From NCBI GenBank assembly GCA_905250025.1, contig CAJNOJ010000263.1, positions 1-64,000 of the forward strand: a DNA stretch of 64,000 nucleotides, in the 5' to 3' direction. This DNA comes from Adineta ricciae (taxonomy: Eukaryota; Rotifera; Eurotatoria; Adinetida; Adinetidae). How positions within the stretch are numbered: the stretch's first letter is position 1; each line of letters begins with the position of its first letter. Position numbers and translations under genes: made by a program. Under the pieces are notes generated by a model. The model had not been told where the DNA came from. It was given only the letters and a program-made list of their open reading frames with translations, and made no database searches. Positions 36,325-47,880 of the stretch are shown here, one piece after another.

Positions 36325-38271
36325 ATGACCAGTCAGTCGTCTGCTCTTCCGCATTACGAACCTCATACAAATTTATCTATTAATAAAAAATCTGCTAGTG
36401 AATGTCGTAATTTATCAGATATTAGATATGAAATAGACACCATTGATCATTTCATTGTAAAATTACTGCACCATCGTCTCCAATATGCTTTGGAAACATT
36501 AAAATTCAAGTTAGATGGTAAACCAATACCGGACAACAAGCGTATGATTCAACAATTAAATCAAAGAAAAGAGTGGGCGAAATCATATGGGCTAGATCCA
36601 AAATATATAGAATCTTTCTTCAAAAGAATGCTTGATTGGTATATTTCACAGCAAATTACTTATTATAAAAGTCAGAATCCGGACCAAGCAAATATTGAAA
36701 TTAAAGTTTGCTCATTGAATGAATTAAAAGCAATTGAATTTGGTTTGTCTTGGATTAATATTTCACAATATTGTCAACTGCTAAGCTCTGGCTACCGAAA
36801 AGCAAGAGAAATATCTAAGCCTGTTCTGGTCAGTTTTATCCAAAAGACATCCACATATTCAGACGACCATAGCTTAGACAATGTTCATCCACTTTATCTG
36901 TTTGAACGATCCCGGCGTCATTCTCTATCGCATAGCTTTGTCTTTGCTCAACCGTCACAACAATTTTCCATGTTGGCATTCGGAAGCGTTCAACAGTATG
37001 ATGTCAATCAAACATATTTTTCTTTTAACAAGATGAATAAGAAAATTGCCGATTGTACCTATGAAGAGTTCTATTCAGAAGTTAAAAAAATTGTCGCCGA
37101 TGGTTGGAAGCGTTTGTTAGCTGATGCAATCATTGAAAATTGTGCTCCAGAAGATTTCCCTGGCTGTGGTCCCACATTGACTGGTGGTTTATGTTATGAC
37201 CATCAGAATATCTCCCGATCTGGTAAATGGTCTAACTTTGATGAGGCATCATTTATTTTACCACGAGTTCAGTTCACTGAGAAAGGTCTGAATAGATATG
37301 CTACATTCAACACCGTCATAATGCAATGCGATAAATCGGAAAATGAAATCGAATTTATCAATGCAGAAATCATTTCGTTGTTGGAATTTTGCGGCAATTT
37401 ATTAAACGGCACAGAAGAATATTTAGAAAGTGGGGTTCACACTACATCGTTTAGTGGTGATAATGTTACCGAGCTCACTGAAGAATCAGTGGGACCTTTG
37501 GCGATTCGGAAGCAGACAATTCACGATAAGGCTGTGGAGATCATCAGTGGTGATTTTGGCAAAGTAGGTTTAGCACGTGAAGCTATAATCGAAACCGATC
37601 AAAAAGGTACTCGTTTTAATGTTGGTTGGTCATTAAAGCGCTTTAGCTTACTGCATCCGTCCTTCTATCTATTTGGCTTATCAAGACAAGGCAGCTGCTT
37701 TTTTGGTGTTGCACCCTCACAATTAGTGCGACTGCATGATAAACAAATCGAAGCAAAAATATGGAAAACCGAATTACTCAACTCTGATAAACAACGGCAT
37801 GAACACAGTTTGGTGATCGAAATGTTACGAAGTAAGTTAGAACGAAGCACAGAAGCAAACTCATTGGTAATACCAGATAATCCGGTGGCATTGGAATATA
37901 ACAATAAACAACATCTTTACACACTTGTGCAAGGCACAATTAGGAAGGAAATAACACCGTTTGACTTAGTTGAAACATTACATTCAACATCCGCTGTTGG
38001 CAGCTTTCCACAATCAGATGTATTGAAATTTATTCCTAAAGAGGAAAATTTAGACTATGGATGGTATGCTGCACCGATTGGATGGATTGATGCCAACAAC
38101 AATAGCGAATTTGTTGTAGCTTCAGAATCAGCGTTGATAAACGAAGGATCAATCTCGTTCTTTGCTGGCTGTGGTTTCGTAGCTGATTCCGATTCAGAAG
38201 ACAGGCCTCACGAAACTCGCTTAAACATGGAATCAATGCTATTTACGTTGAGCGAAAAGCAAACCTTGTAG
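36325..38271 (+). CDS. Isochorismate pyruvate lyase/isochorismate synthase fusion (PchB-PchA order)
   Basis: Intronless 648-residue protein from ATG 36325 (an upstream GTG at 36301 is in frame). Residues about 27-120 form an AroQ-type helical domain closest to PchB: CRNLSDIRYEIDTID, the active-site loop KFKLDGKPIP with Lys62, EWAKSYGLDPKYIESFF, and WYISQQITYY with Gln110. Residues about 130-648 form a chorismate-utilising domain of the EntC/MenF/PchA type: GKVGLARE (Lys413, expected general base), LHSTSAVGSFPQ, YGWYAAPIGWIDAN and CGFVADSDSE followed by ET. PchA makes isochorismate, and PchB splits it into salicylate and pyruvate, so this protein would channel chorismate to salicylate. Odd: residues 475-493 lack about 16 residues containing the usual AGT loop, which may impair or change the synthase reaction. 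Alternatives: chorismate mutase plus a dead synthase, or isoprephenate formation. Confidence 0.82.
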   Translation: MTSQSSALPHYEPHTNLSINKKSASECRNLSDIRYEIDTIDHFIVKLLHHRLQYALETLKFKLDGKPIPDNKRMIQQLNQRKEWAKSYGLDPKYIESFFKRMLDWYISQQITYYKSQNPDQANIEIKVCSLNELKAIEFGLSWINISQYCQLLSSGYRKAREISKPVLVSFIQKTSTYSDDHSLDNVHPLYLFERSRRHSLSHSFVFAQPSQQFSMLAFGSVQQYDVNQTYFSFNKMNKKIADCTYEEFYSEVKKIVADGWKRLLADAIIENCAPEDFPGCGPTLTGGLCYDHQNISRSGKWSNFDEASFILPRVQFTEKGLNRYATFNTVIMQCDKSENEIEFINAEIISLLEFCGNLLNGTEEYLESGVHTTSFSGDNVTELTEESVGPLAIRKQTIHDKAVEIISGDFGKVGLAREAIIETDQKGTRFNVGWSLKRFSLLHPSFYLFGLSRQGSCFFGVAPSQLVRLHDKQIEAKIWKTELLNSDKQRHEHSLVIEMLRSKLERSTEANSLVIPDNPVALEYNNKQHLYTLVQGTIRKEITPFDLVETLHSTSAVGSFPQSDVLKFIPKEENLDYGWYAAPIGWIDANNNSEFVVASESALINEGSISFFAGCGFVADSDSEDRPHETRLNMESMLFTLSEKQTL

Positions 38272-41200
38272 ATCAAAAGAGAAATTCAGCCCATTACAGC
38301 GAACGATAAAAGGACATTTAGATCGACGTCGCAAGTATTCATATATCAACGCTCAATTCAACAAAAACGTCTTTCGCGAAACGAGCAGAAATGACTATAG
38401 TTTTGTTGTGATATTCAGTTTACATTAAAGAAAAATAATAGTTTTGAAACTGACAAGTGACACTTCGTTTGGAGTATATATACCTGTGCCAAGATATCTT
38501 CCATAGAGTGTCAAATGACTGTGGACCAGATCTAATAAGAGCAGCGCGCCTTTTCCCAATATAGATGGAGAACATGACTACTATGCATCAAAGGATAGAG
38601 ATTATGTACATTTCAAGATCACGAGTTGTTTCCTAAGGTTCTGATTGTTTGGGTCAGTCTCCGACTGCATCAGATGAGCTGATACAAGTATTTATTTCAT
38701 ATTTTTATATGACTTGATATAAGTATTATCACTGTTTCATTACTTACAATGTTCTAGTAAATTCATTTGAAGTCGAATGAATATAACAGTAGTATGTAAA
38801 ATATGTACTACAAAAGAGTTTATATTCAAAGTTCTCAAAAATATCATCGACCTAACATCTACGTTTAAACAAATACCAAGAATTGTTATTCATCGAGTAG
38901 ATGGAAAAACTAATCGTCAGATATATCTGTCGATAGCTCAAAGAATCCATTCAGTAAAAACAAGTACTTTTCATAAAATTACTAATTCAGTGAACATGTG
39001 AATAGAGATCCATGGTGTATTAAATAATTATCTATCAACCGATTTATTTCTATTATATGCCATCTGCTCTTTCTCATTGATGAGAATAATTAAAAATAGA
39101 AACTTACACTTTATAACTTGTTATATAAGTTTACCATTTTGAACAAATTCTCGCGACATATCTTGATGAAAAATACGCTTTCGCTCTTCTATTACTGTGG
39201 GTAGATACAAGCAAGTCAATGAAGGATATAGCTGACTTTATGTACAACTTAAAGAAAGCTAATCAGCATTTATCTGAACGGTAAGACACTCGAAACTAAT
39301 ATATTAAGTATGAAATCTAAAGGTAAAGATAATCTTTGTGATTTTTAACTCAACGACAATTAGCGACCGTTCATGTCTATAAAAATCAGTAAAAGTTGAT
39401 TCCAAGTATAGTTGTCGAATGAGATTTTCCAGAAAAATACAATCGTTTTATCTGCAGAATTCTATCGAAACCGACTCAGGCGTCAGCGGAGCCAGTCACC
39501 AGAATGATCGACCTGGTAATCAACGACACCAATTTTGGACAAAAAAAGGCATGTGATTATTCAGAAAATCTCCGGTTGATGTTGCTACATTTACACTATG
39601 TGTATCGGAAATCATGATGCAGAAGTTCAATGCTCACATTTGATATTTTGCTGGATAATCATGCAGGTAGAAAAGGCATGAGGCGATCAAAACTTGCTTA
39701 GATAAATTGTGTTAAAATAAATACATAGATATAGACTACGGGTGGCATTTTTCATTTATTTTACCAGCACCTGACAAATGCTATTGCTGACTTATAAGGA
39801 TCGCAAATCTACTTAGTTCGTAGTTACGTAGCTTACATAAAGTAAATGTGCTACCCCTACTGCAAAACATATGTCTCCAGTGGTCTACTCAAGTATTAAA
39901 CAATTAGCGTCTATGACTGCTTCGCTATACAAGCGTTTTCTGCAGAAACATAGGCGGCGGAGCCATCAGGTCTGGGTAGGTTCAAATTAGGATACATTAA
40001 AGGCTTGGATAGGCTCGACTGCACGGGAAAATCAAGATCATCAGCTAACTTGCAGTTCAAAATATTTTATTTGAGGAAAATCTCTCCAAGATTTTCTCCA
40101 CTTTCGAAGGATATTTCTTCTAAATTCCTTTCCTTTCAACTTGCAAGAAAGATTCTTTTTTCTCTCCTTTGTTTTACGAATTTTTAAAAGTATCTCCCAT
40201 TTAAAAATATTTCATTATTTTTCGCTAGTATCTGAAAAAGGTTCTCGAAGATTTTAAAAAAAAATTTGAATTCGTATGATAGTTAAGAAATCTAAATAAA
40301 ATTCTAACCTCTCTCACTCCCATCAAAGGATAGGTTTGTCTATTTTTTTTTGAAAACTTTTCACGAGCTCTAGAGCTGCTAGTTTGAAGTACGAAATGGA
40401 AGGATTAGTTAGTTGCTGTTGACAACGTAGCTGTTATTAGGAGCGAAAAAACGTCGATAACTATTCTTACCATTAGCAAAAACAGAAACTCTACCGAATG
40501 GCTTTCAGAAGTCACTATTGACATTAACTAGACAGAAATAAACGCGAGGATGTCTATAGTCATTTGGTAGAAATCAATGTTATTTTTTACGTGAAAATCA
40601 AATTAAAAGCGGCAACTTATCTGCACTTTTCATCAACATAGAACAATTGAGAGTAATGTAGACCTAACTTTTATTGTTTCTGGATATTTCTCCGATTTTC
40701 TAAACTACTCTTCCCTTGTAAGATAGATTTGCTGATCAATGCACTTGTATACTATATATGAATGTATTGGACAGAGTATTAAAAAGTACAATGGGCTTAG
40801 TCATATTCTTATGCGCTTTGATCCTTTCGAATGTTTTACAATGGGAGCTGTGTTTTTTTTCTGAATATTTTCGATTGAGTTAAATGAACTAAGCCATATA
40901 AAAGGGATAGTTTCGAAAAGAAAAAATGAACAGAACGAAAAAAAGTCCTATAGAAAGAAGAAAGTGTATGCATCCGATCACGCATTGATGATAAAGATCG
41001 CTTGTACTATCACATCGCACAAACAAACAGAACGAGCGATATAATCGACAGGTGAGTTGTGTATCGAAGGATACAAGTCATGCGCTGATAGTGAGGATAA
41101 AATACGTACAGATGGTCGGTACAAAGTGGCGATAGCTACTTCCATTTCGTTGCAGCGCAAATCACTATCGATCGATTACCGGATGAACATGATGCATACA

Positions 41201-41535
41201 TCACAGAGGTTGGATACTTTTTTACTTAGAAATTTCAAGTACATAGTACATTTATTTGTACTTGCAAGGCGTAATTAAGTATCGATACCTAGGTACAATT
41301 TACCTGAGTATAATTGTTAGTCGAATATGATTGCTCAATAGTGGTCTTACTGTGTCTAAACATTGTTAAAACCACCGAGCACGGATACACTATTTTTCAG
41401 ATCTCTAATCCTCGTAACATCTAGAACAAAGTGAAGAGATTGCTTTTGATCTGTCAGACAAATTGTTTTCGTTTCTTTTAGATTGTCGAGTACCACTAGA
41501 TTTATACGTACTGTCACATTACATTACAATCTATT
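38272..41535. other. Intergenic upstream of AROM
   Basis: 3.3 kb of AT-rich sequence with no gene I can support. Segments near 39470-39540 and 39950-40000 (AGGCGGCGGAGCC) resemble transposon ends. A 74-codon frame at 38777-39001 has no domain. The AROM promoter is expected close to 41500. Confidence 0.45.
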
Positions 41536-44500
41536 ATGAATAACCAACATTCGAGCGATATACTATCAATAGATACATACAATATTCGTATTGGATATGG
41601 TTTCCTTCATGAGCTATCAGACTACGTTATTACTTTGTCACCAGTTCATGAGAAATATGTGTTGATTACCGATGAAAATTTATTCAGAGTTTATGGAAAT
41701 ACGATCGTCAACAGTTTTAAAAAGAATGCTATCGAACTACTCTGCTATGCTGTATCACCAGGTGAATGTAGCAAAAGTCGCGAGGAAAAGTCAAATATTG
41801 AGGATTTCATGCTTGCCAATAAGTGTCATATAGATACTATAATAGTAGCATTTGGAGGTGGTGTTGTAGGTGATTTAGCTGGATTTATTGCTTCAACATA
41901 TATGCGAGGTATCGATTATATCCAGATTCCCACAAGCTTTTTATCGATGATTGATAGCAGTATTGGTGCCAAAACGAGCATTAACGTAGGCAAATATGGA
42001 AAGAACCTGTTAGGATCATTTTACCGCCCGAAAGCTGTTTTAATTGATACTCAACTATTAGAAACATTGTCAGCGAGAGATTTATGCAATGGAATGGCTG
42101 AAGCAATCAAGATTGCGTTGATTATCGACAAGCATTTGTTCACATTTATTGAAGCGAATATCAATCAAATTCTTGAAAAAAATACAGAGATTATGAAGAA
42201 ACTTATTTATGAGTGCATAAAACTGAAGGCAAACATTGTTATTCAAGATGAAAAAGAAACGTCCGGATTACGTTCAATTTTAAATTTTGGACACAGCATT
42301 GGACATGGCATTGAAATATTATCTAATGGGAAGTTATTACATGGTGAATGCGTATCGATTGGTATGTTATTAGAGGCAGAATTATCTAGAGATAAAGGCT
42401 TTTTGATCAATTCAAATGCTGTAATAAGTCGTTTAAACAATATTTTGAAATCTTTCCGTTTACCAACAACAGTACCGTCTCATATGTCTTTTGAAGACAT
42501 AATTGAAAAAATGTCAGTTGATAAGAAAAATCGTAACGGTAAGAAACAGCTTGTTATACTGACAAATATTGGCTCAGTTAGAGCTTCACCACGCTATACA
42601 ACAGCCATTGACGATCAAGATCTCATTAATCTATTAGATACAAACGTGGCCTTAGTTGCAGACGCCATGAATATGAATGGAGCAACAGTAAATGTACCAG
42701 GCAGTAAAAGTATATCAAACCGAGTACTTCCACTATGTGCATTAGGTGCTGGTGAATGTCGAGTACATGGTCTACTTTATTCAGTTGATACTCAGACAAT
42801 GTTGATCTGTTTACGACAATTAGGTATACACTATCACTGGGATGACAATGAGGTCGTCGTTATACATGGAGTAAGCGGCAAACTAAATCCCGCGGATACA
42901 TTGACGCTATATTTAAACAATTCGGGCACATGTAGTCGATTTTTAACAACTTTATGCACTATTTTACCAGCTAAAACTGAAATAATTCTTACTGGAGACG
43001 ACCGTTTAAAAGAGCGCCCAATTAAAGATCTGGTTGATGCACTAGTGCAAAATGAAAACAGCATTGACTACTTGAATGAGCATGGATGTTTACCGATAAA
43101 AATCACAAGCAATGGTGGAATTAAAGGTGGAGAGATAAGAATGAATGGGGATGTATCATCACAATACATAACGAGTCTTTTGTTAATATCACCATTTGCT
43201 TTAACGCCTATGGTCTTAAAACTTAATCAAGCTAAACAAATTGTTAGTAAACCATACATCGACATGACAATTAACCTCATGAAAACTCAGTTCGGTATTC
43301 CTATTGATGACAGTGAAATGTTCTCATACACTATACCCAACTCGGGCCCATATAAAAACCCACCAAAAATACAAATCGAAGGTGATGCCTCGTCAGCAAG
43401 CTATTTTCTAGGAATAGCTGCTGTCCATCCCGGTCTAACAGTAACCGTCGCTAATATTGGTTCTAATAGTTTGCAGGGAGACAGCCGCTTTTGCAGAATA
43501 TTGGAGATGATGGGATGTCATGTTACGCAAACGGAAACAACGACAACACTAACAGGTCCAAAACAGTTGCAAGCCATTACTGAAGAGATTGATATGAATA
43601 CGATGACAGACACATTCATGACATTAGCGTGTGTTGCCGTATTTGCTCGTGGTTTAACTCAAATAAGAAATATATCAAATCAACGTCTGAAAGAATGTAA
43701 TAGAATCGAGGCTATTGTAGCCGAATTGCGAAAGTGTGGTATTAAAGCTTCAGAAACAGATACTGGCTTGGATATAGAAGGCAATAACAACGAAGATATA
43801 GAAAAATCCGCTTTAATCCACTCTTATGATGACCATCGCATTGCTATGTCATTTTCTATAGTGGCTAGTCGTGGTCGAAGACTTCGTATTAATGACAAAC
43901 GTTGTGTCGATAAAACATATCCGGAATTTTGGTTACATCTGAATAAGGTATTTGGTCTCAAAGTTATATCACCATCATTAATCTTTTATGAAACTGTAGA
44001 AAATATCAAAAGTAAGTAATATATAACGCTATTGATGTGCATATTGAGTGTGTGATAATTTCTGACACAACAGATGAGACATAATAAGTGTATGTTTTTA
44101 TCTGATTCAAAGAAATCGTACTTATACCGTATTTCCCTCGTCCTTTTATAGTTCTCGGAAAATACAGAATTACATTACAGAAAAACTTCAAGCTCTATTA
44201 TTAATATCTAAGATATAGTTCGATGTCACACCAGAGGTAGGATAAATGCAGGAAGAAAATGAGACAAACGGAGGAGGAGAAAGAAAGAAAAGAAGACAAA
44301 AGCGTACAATCATAGGCTGTCACAGTGTGTTGTTCAAAAATTCCGTTGACAAACACGAACAGTAGACTACCTCAAATACGTACATAAATAATGAGACGAA
44401 CAGATAGTCATGAAAGTTTATTCAAAAAGCGCTTGTTCCAAGTCCGAAACAGATACTTCTGAATCAAAGGAGAAACGGCATATGTAGTACTGTTCATATA

Positions 44501-46989
44501 ATTAAAAAGTACGCTTTCCATTTTCTCGTATTTCGAACCCATGCTGCTACTGGAAAAAGTTCTCAGAAAATTATGTAATTAAACGGAGAACACATATGCA
44601 GTATGGAGTCGAAAAGAAATAATACCTGACGCGTAATTCTATCGAAGCTATGTGTGAAACTAGCGTTACGGTGTCCCAAAAGGAAATATACACGGATATT
44701 ATCCATTGTGTTTTAACACATTTTGAGTACTGCATGATGCTTCACTACCCCTTCCTCCACTCAATTCTGGTGAGTGTTGAGGTGTTGTGGTTGCCTGTTG
44801 CGGTATGGTACACAAGTTCATGTTCTTTTGCTCAATAGGCATAAACTAACACTCTTACTTCTTTAGAATGCTCATCTATCAGAATATTTTTAATTGGCAT
44901 GCCATGTTCAGGCAAATCAACGATGGCTCGATTTATTGCCAACAAATTAAAATATTTGCTCATTGACATGGATGACGAAATAATTAAGGAGATCCATGAA
45001 AGTTCTATCAAAGAATATATTGCTCAAAATGGATGGCAAATGTTTCGTTCGTTAGAATTAAGAGTATTTAATCGGGTTGTAGAAATGGCATCATTGTCTA
45101 CTCAGCATGTTCTAATTTCATGTGGTGGCGGTTGTATCGAAACACCGGAAATTCGTCATAAATTATGTCAAGAATCATATGTTATCTATGTCAATCGTCA
45201 CTTAGACGACATAAAAGAAGACTATTCAAAATGTAAGATAGGTGATCGACCCTATCTAGATTTAGATAAAAAATTTCAATTGCGTAAAGTGCATTATCGT
45301 GAATGTTCAAATTACGAATTTTGTCTGTTAGTAAACGACCGTGATTGGCAAACAAATGAAGTCAATCTTCTAGAGTTTATCAAAAGAATAATCGATAAAA
45401 AGCCACAATTGCCCGTGGCTGATGATAGTTTCTTCGTATGCTCCACATACAAGAATCTATTCAATGCTACCAAAGATGAATTTCAAGCTGTAATTCGTGG
45501 ATGTGATGCAATCGAATTACGCATTGATCTCTTGGAATATCATGACGCTGATTTTATTGGTCAACAAATCGCGTATATACGAAAATACACGTCCTTACCT
45601 ATCATCTATACAGTACGAAGTCAGATAAACTACGGCACATTCCCCAACGATCAAGCGACAATTTTTGAACTCTTAAATTACGGTACCAGATTCGGATGTG
45701 AATTCATTGATATGGAAGCAAACTGGAGCGACAAAACTAAAAGACATTGGTTGAATACGATTAAGAACAAGCATCCGTATATTATCGCTAGTTTACATCT
45801 ACAATTGTCTGTATTCGATCTGAATCGAGTTATCCACCAGTGCATTAGCAGTGGTCAAGTTGACGTAGTTAAAATCGCTATAGATATCGACTATAATACG
45901 TGGCTAATCGAAGATATTCTGAATATTTTTACTCAAGCGAAAAAACTATTGAAACAATTTGGTCACCAAAAATTTATTCTAATCGCAATGGGTAATCGAG
46001 GGAAGTTGACTCGGGTACTGAATACATTTATGACACCTGTGACTCATGAGCTGTTGCCTCATTCAGCTGCCACAGGACAATTAACAGTAAAACAAATTCA
46101 AGAGGCTCGATGTACATTCGGCTTAATTGAATCGAAAAAGTTCTATCTGTTCGGATGTCCTATTCAACGCTCATTATCTCCATGTATTCATCAGACTGGT
46201 TTTGATTACTATCATTTACCCTATAAATACGAATTGTGCGAAACAAACGACTTCTCACTCGTTCAAAAGATCATGAAACAGGTGGATTTTGGTGGCGGCA
46301 GTGTATCTATTCCATTGAAACAAGATATCTATGAGTTATTGGTATCAGACACAAACAACGGAGTGAGTAACTCAGCACAAAAAATCGGTGCAGTAAATAC
46401 TGTTCGTAAACTTGAAAATGGAACGTTCTATGGTGATAATACGGATTGGATAGCTATTCATAAGCTGCTCAGTGAAAAAATATTCAATAAAGGTTCAGCA
46501 CTTATCGTTGGTGCTGGTGGGACCGCACGTGCGGCGTTGTATGCGCTGAGCCAAATTGAATACGTTCAGTGTATCTATGTGTACAATCCTCGCACTCCTG
46601 AGAAAGCAATTCATCTGACTGGTACATACAGCAATCCAAATATTTTACCTGTAACAAATGATGACGTTAATAAGTTGAAAAATATTTGCGCAGTAATTAA
46701 TACGTTACCATCATCAGTCAACTTCACATTGGGTAGGTCATTTTTCGAGAATATCTCTGCATCAAACAATTTTCCAACACTACTGGACGTGAACTATATA
46801 CCGTATCAAACAGAACTGATAAAACAAGCCCAACAATACAACTGGAGTGTTATTCATGGTATTGATATGTTAATCGAGCAAGGTTTACAACAATTTCAAA
46901 TTTGGACAGGAAAAGCGGTTGCAGTCGCTCCACTGATAACAGAAACCGTACGCCAAACCTATCATAAAACTTTCGATAAGAATGAATAA
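41536..46989 (+). CDS. ARO1: Pentafunctional AROM protein, two exons
   Basis: Carries shikimate steps 2-6 in one 1532-residue chain, near the 1550-1590 of fungal AROM proteins and in the same domain order. Exons 41536-44011 and 44867-46989 join in frame (ATC AAA A/AA TGC). Domains: 3-dehydroquinate synthase (1 to about 365; GGGVVGDLAGF, IPTSFLSMIDSSIGAKT, GHSIGHGIE, LLHGEC); EPSP synthase (about 371-820; PGSKSISNR with Lys391, NNSGTCSRFLTTL, RLKERPI); shikimate kinase (about 828-1005; P-loop GMPCSGKST at 836-844, CGGGC, GDRPYL); type I 3-dehydroquinate dehydratase (about 1011-1245; His1136 in IASLHL, Schiff-base Lys1161 in VVKIAI); shikimate dehydrogenase (about 1250-1532; SLSPCIHQTGF, SIPLK with Lys1310, GDNTDW with Asp1352, VGAGGTARA). 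All key residues are present. Together with DAHP and chorismate synthases it completes the route to chorismate. Origin probably by transfer from a eukaryotic microbe. Confidence 0.93.
44012..44866 (+). other. Intron of the AROM gene, at the EPSP synthase/shikimate kinase boundary
   Basis: Phase-1 intron of 855 nt with consensus donor GTAAGT and acceptor TTACTTCTTTAG. Exon 2 opens with codons for CSSIRIFLIGMPCSGKS, which supplies the first beta strand of the kinase missing from a start at ATG 44899. This shows that the two large frames are one gene. The intron itself holds no recognisable gene. Confidence 0.88.
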
Positions 46990-47329
46990 ATAATTTATTC
47001 ACTATTGACGCCTGTTTTCTACCCTTTCAACAAATCTAAAAGAAAAATATTAATTTAAATAACAGTCTTCACAAAAAAAGCAGTTGCTCGATAACATCAT
47101 AAGTAATCCTTTATTTTGGGTATATCCATAAGTTTCCTAAATCGGGTTTGAATATAAAAGAAGAAGCAACTACTTGATATCAATTCGAAAATGAATGAAA
47201 GAACTTGAGCTCTAGTTCTAGTGTGCAATATCAAGAAACGTTTTATGAAATCATCACCCAAACCGTCGGAATGAGCCAATCACGGCGCTAGTTCTCTTTG
47301 ATCTATTTCAGTATGTTTAAGGCCTAAAC
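46990..47329. other. Intergenic downstream of AROM
   Basis: AATAAA-like signals follow the AROM stop codon at once (GAATAAATAATTTATT). Nothing else recognised. Confidence 0.45.
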
Positions 47330-47880
47330 GAGAGAGGAAGACATAACCAGCGACAAACTACTCCAATGACTATTAATAGGCCAGTATGGTTGATTCACTA
47401 CAACTCTGCTATTCATACAGACTAAATATCTGAGAAAGTGATAGAACGTTCCAAAGTCTCCAATCGAAATATACGCTAAAATAAAGACGTCACTGAAAGC
47501 CTCAAATGGGGTACACTTGGTAACCCTGACTACAGGTAATGTATTTGTGATAGGATTGGTGCTGATATAGTCATCAGATCTGAGGTCTAAATTGAGTCGA
47601 TTGGCAAGATACCAATCACCTGATGTAGCGCGAATATAAAGACCCGTCATCTATGCATTTCCTTGATATGCAATGGTAATCGACGTCGTCAAAGGTTAAT
47701 TCAATGTATCATACCGTTCATCAGCGCGTGATTGAATTATTGGATTTTGTTGGCAATCTGTAGTTATCGTACTAGTTGAGAGTCTACTACTGCGATAAGC
47801 AGTATCCGAGCAATTTGCCAAGCAGACCGTAGAATTATAAACCGCGAATGAGCGTTTGAACAGAAACATCTGCTTCTGTG
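47330..47880 (-). pseudogene. Fragment of a large extracellular protein, broken
   Basis: The minus strand reads CSDTAYRSSRLSTSTITTDC, then after a stop ITIAYQGNA, then ATSGDWYLANRLNLDLRSDD, NTLPVVRVTKCTPFE and DVFILAYISIGD. This run resembles the repeated beta-rich modules of large rotifer secreted or membrane proteins (YxGNAW...LR.D...PP). It has internal stops and a frame change and no start or domain ends. The family link rests on my recollection of the module pattern and is weak. Confidence 0.3.

Noticed and set aside
41536-46989. AROM as two genes (DHQS-EPSPS and SK-DHQD-SDH)
   Set aside because: Consensus splice sites at 44012 and 44866 give a phase-correct junction, and exon 2 codes for the kinase's first strand upstream of ATG 44899.
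25533-46989. Bacterial contamination as the source of the shikimate genes
   Set aside because: Two of the genes have spliceosomal introns, the genes are on alternating strands with long gaps unlike an operon, and animal genes flank them without assembly gaps.
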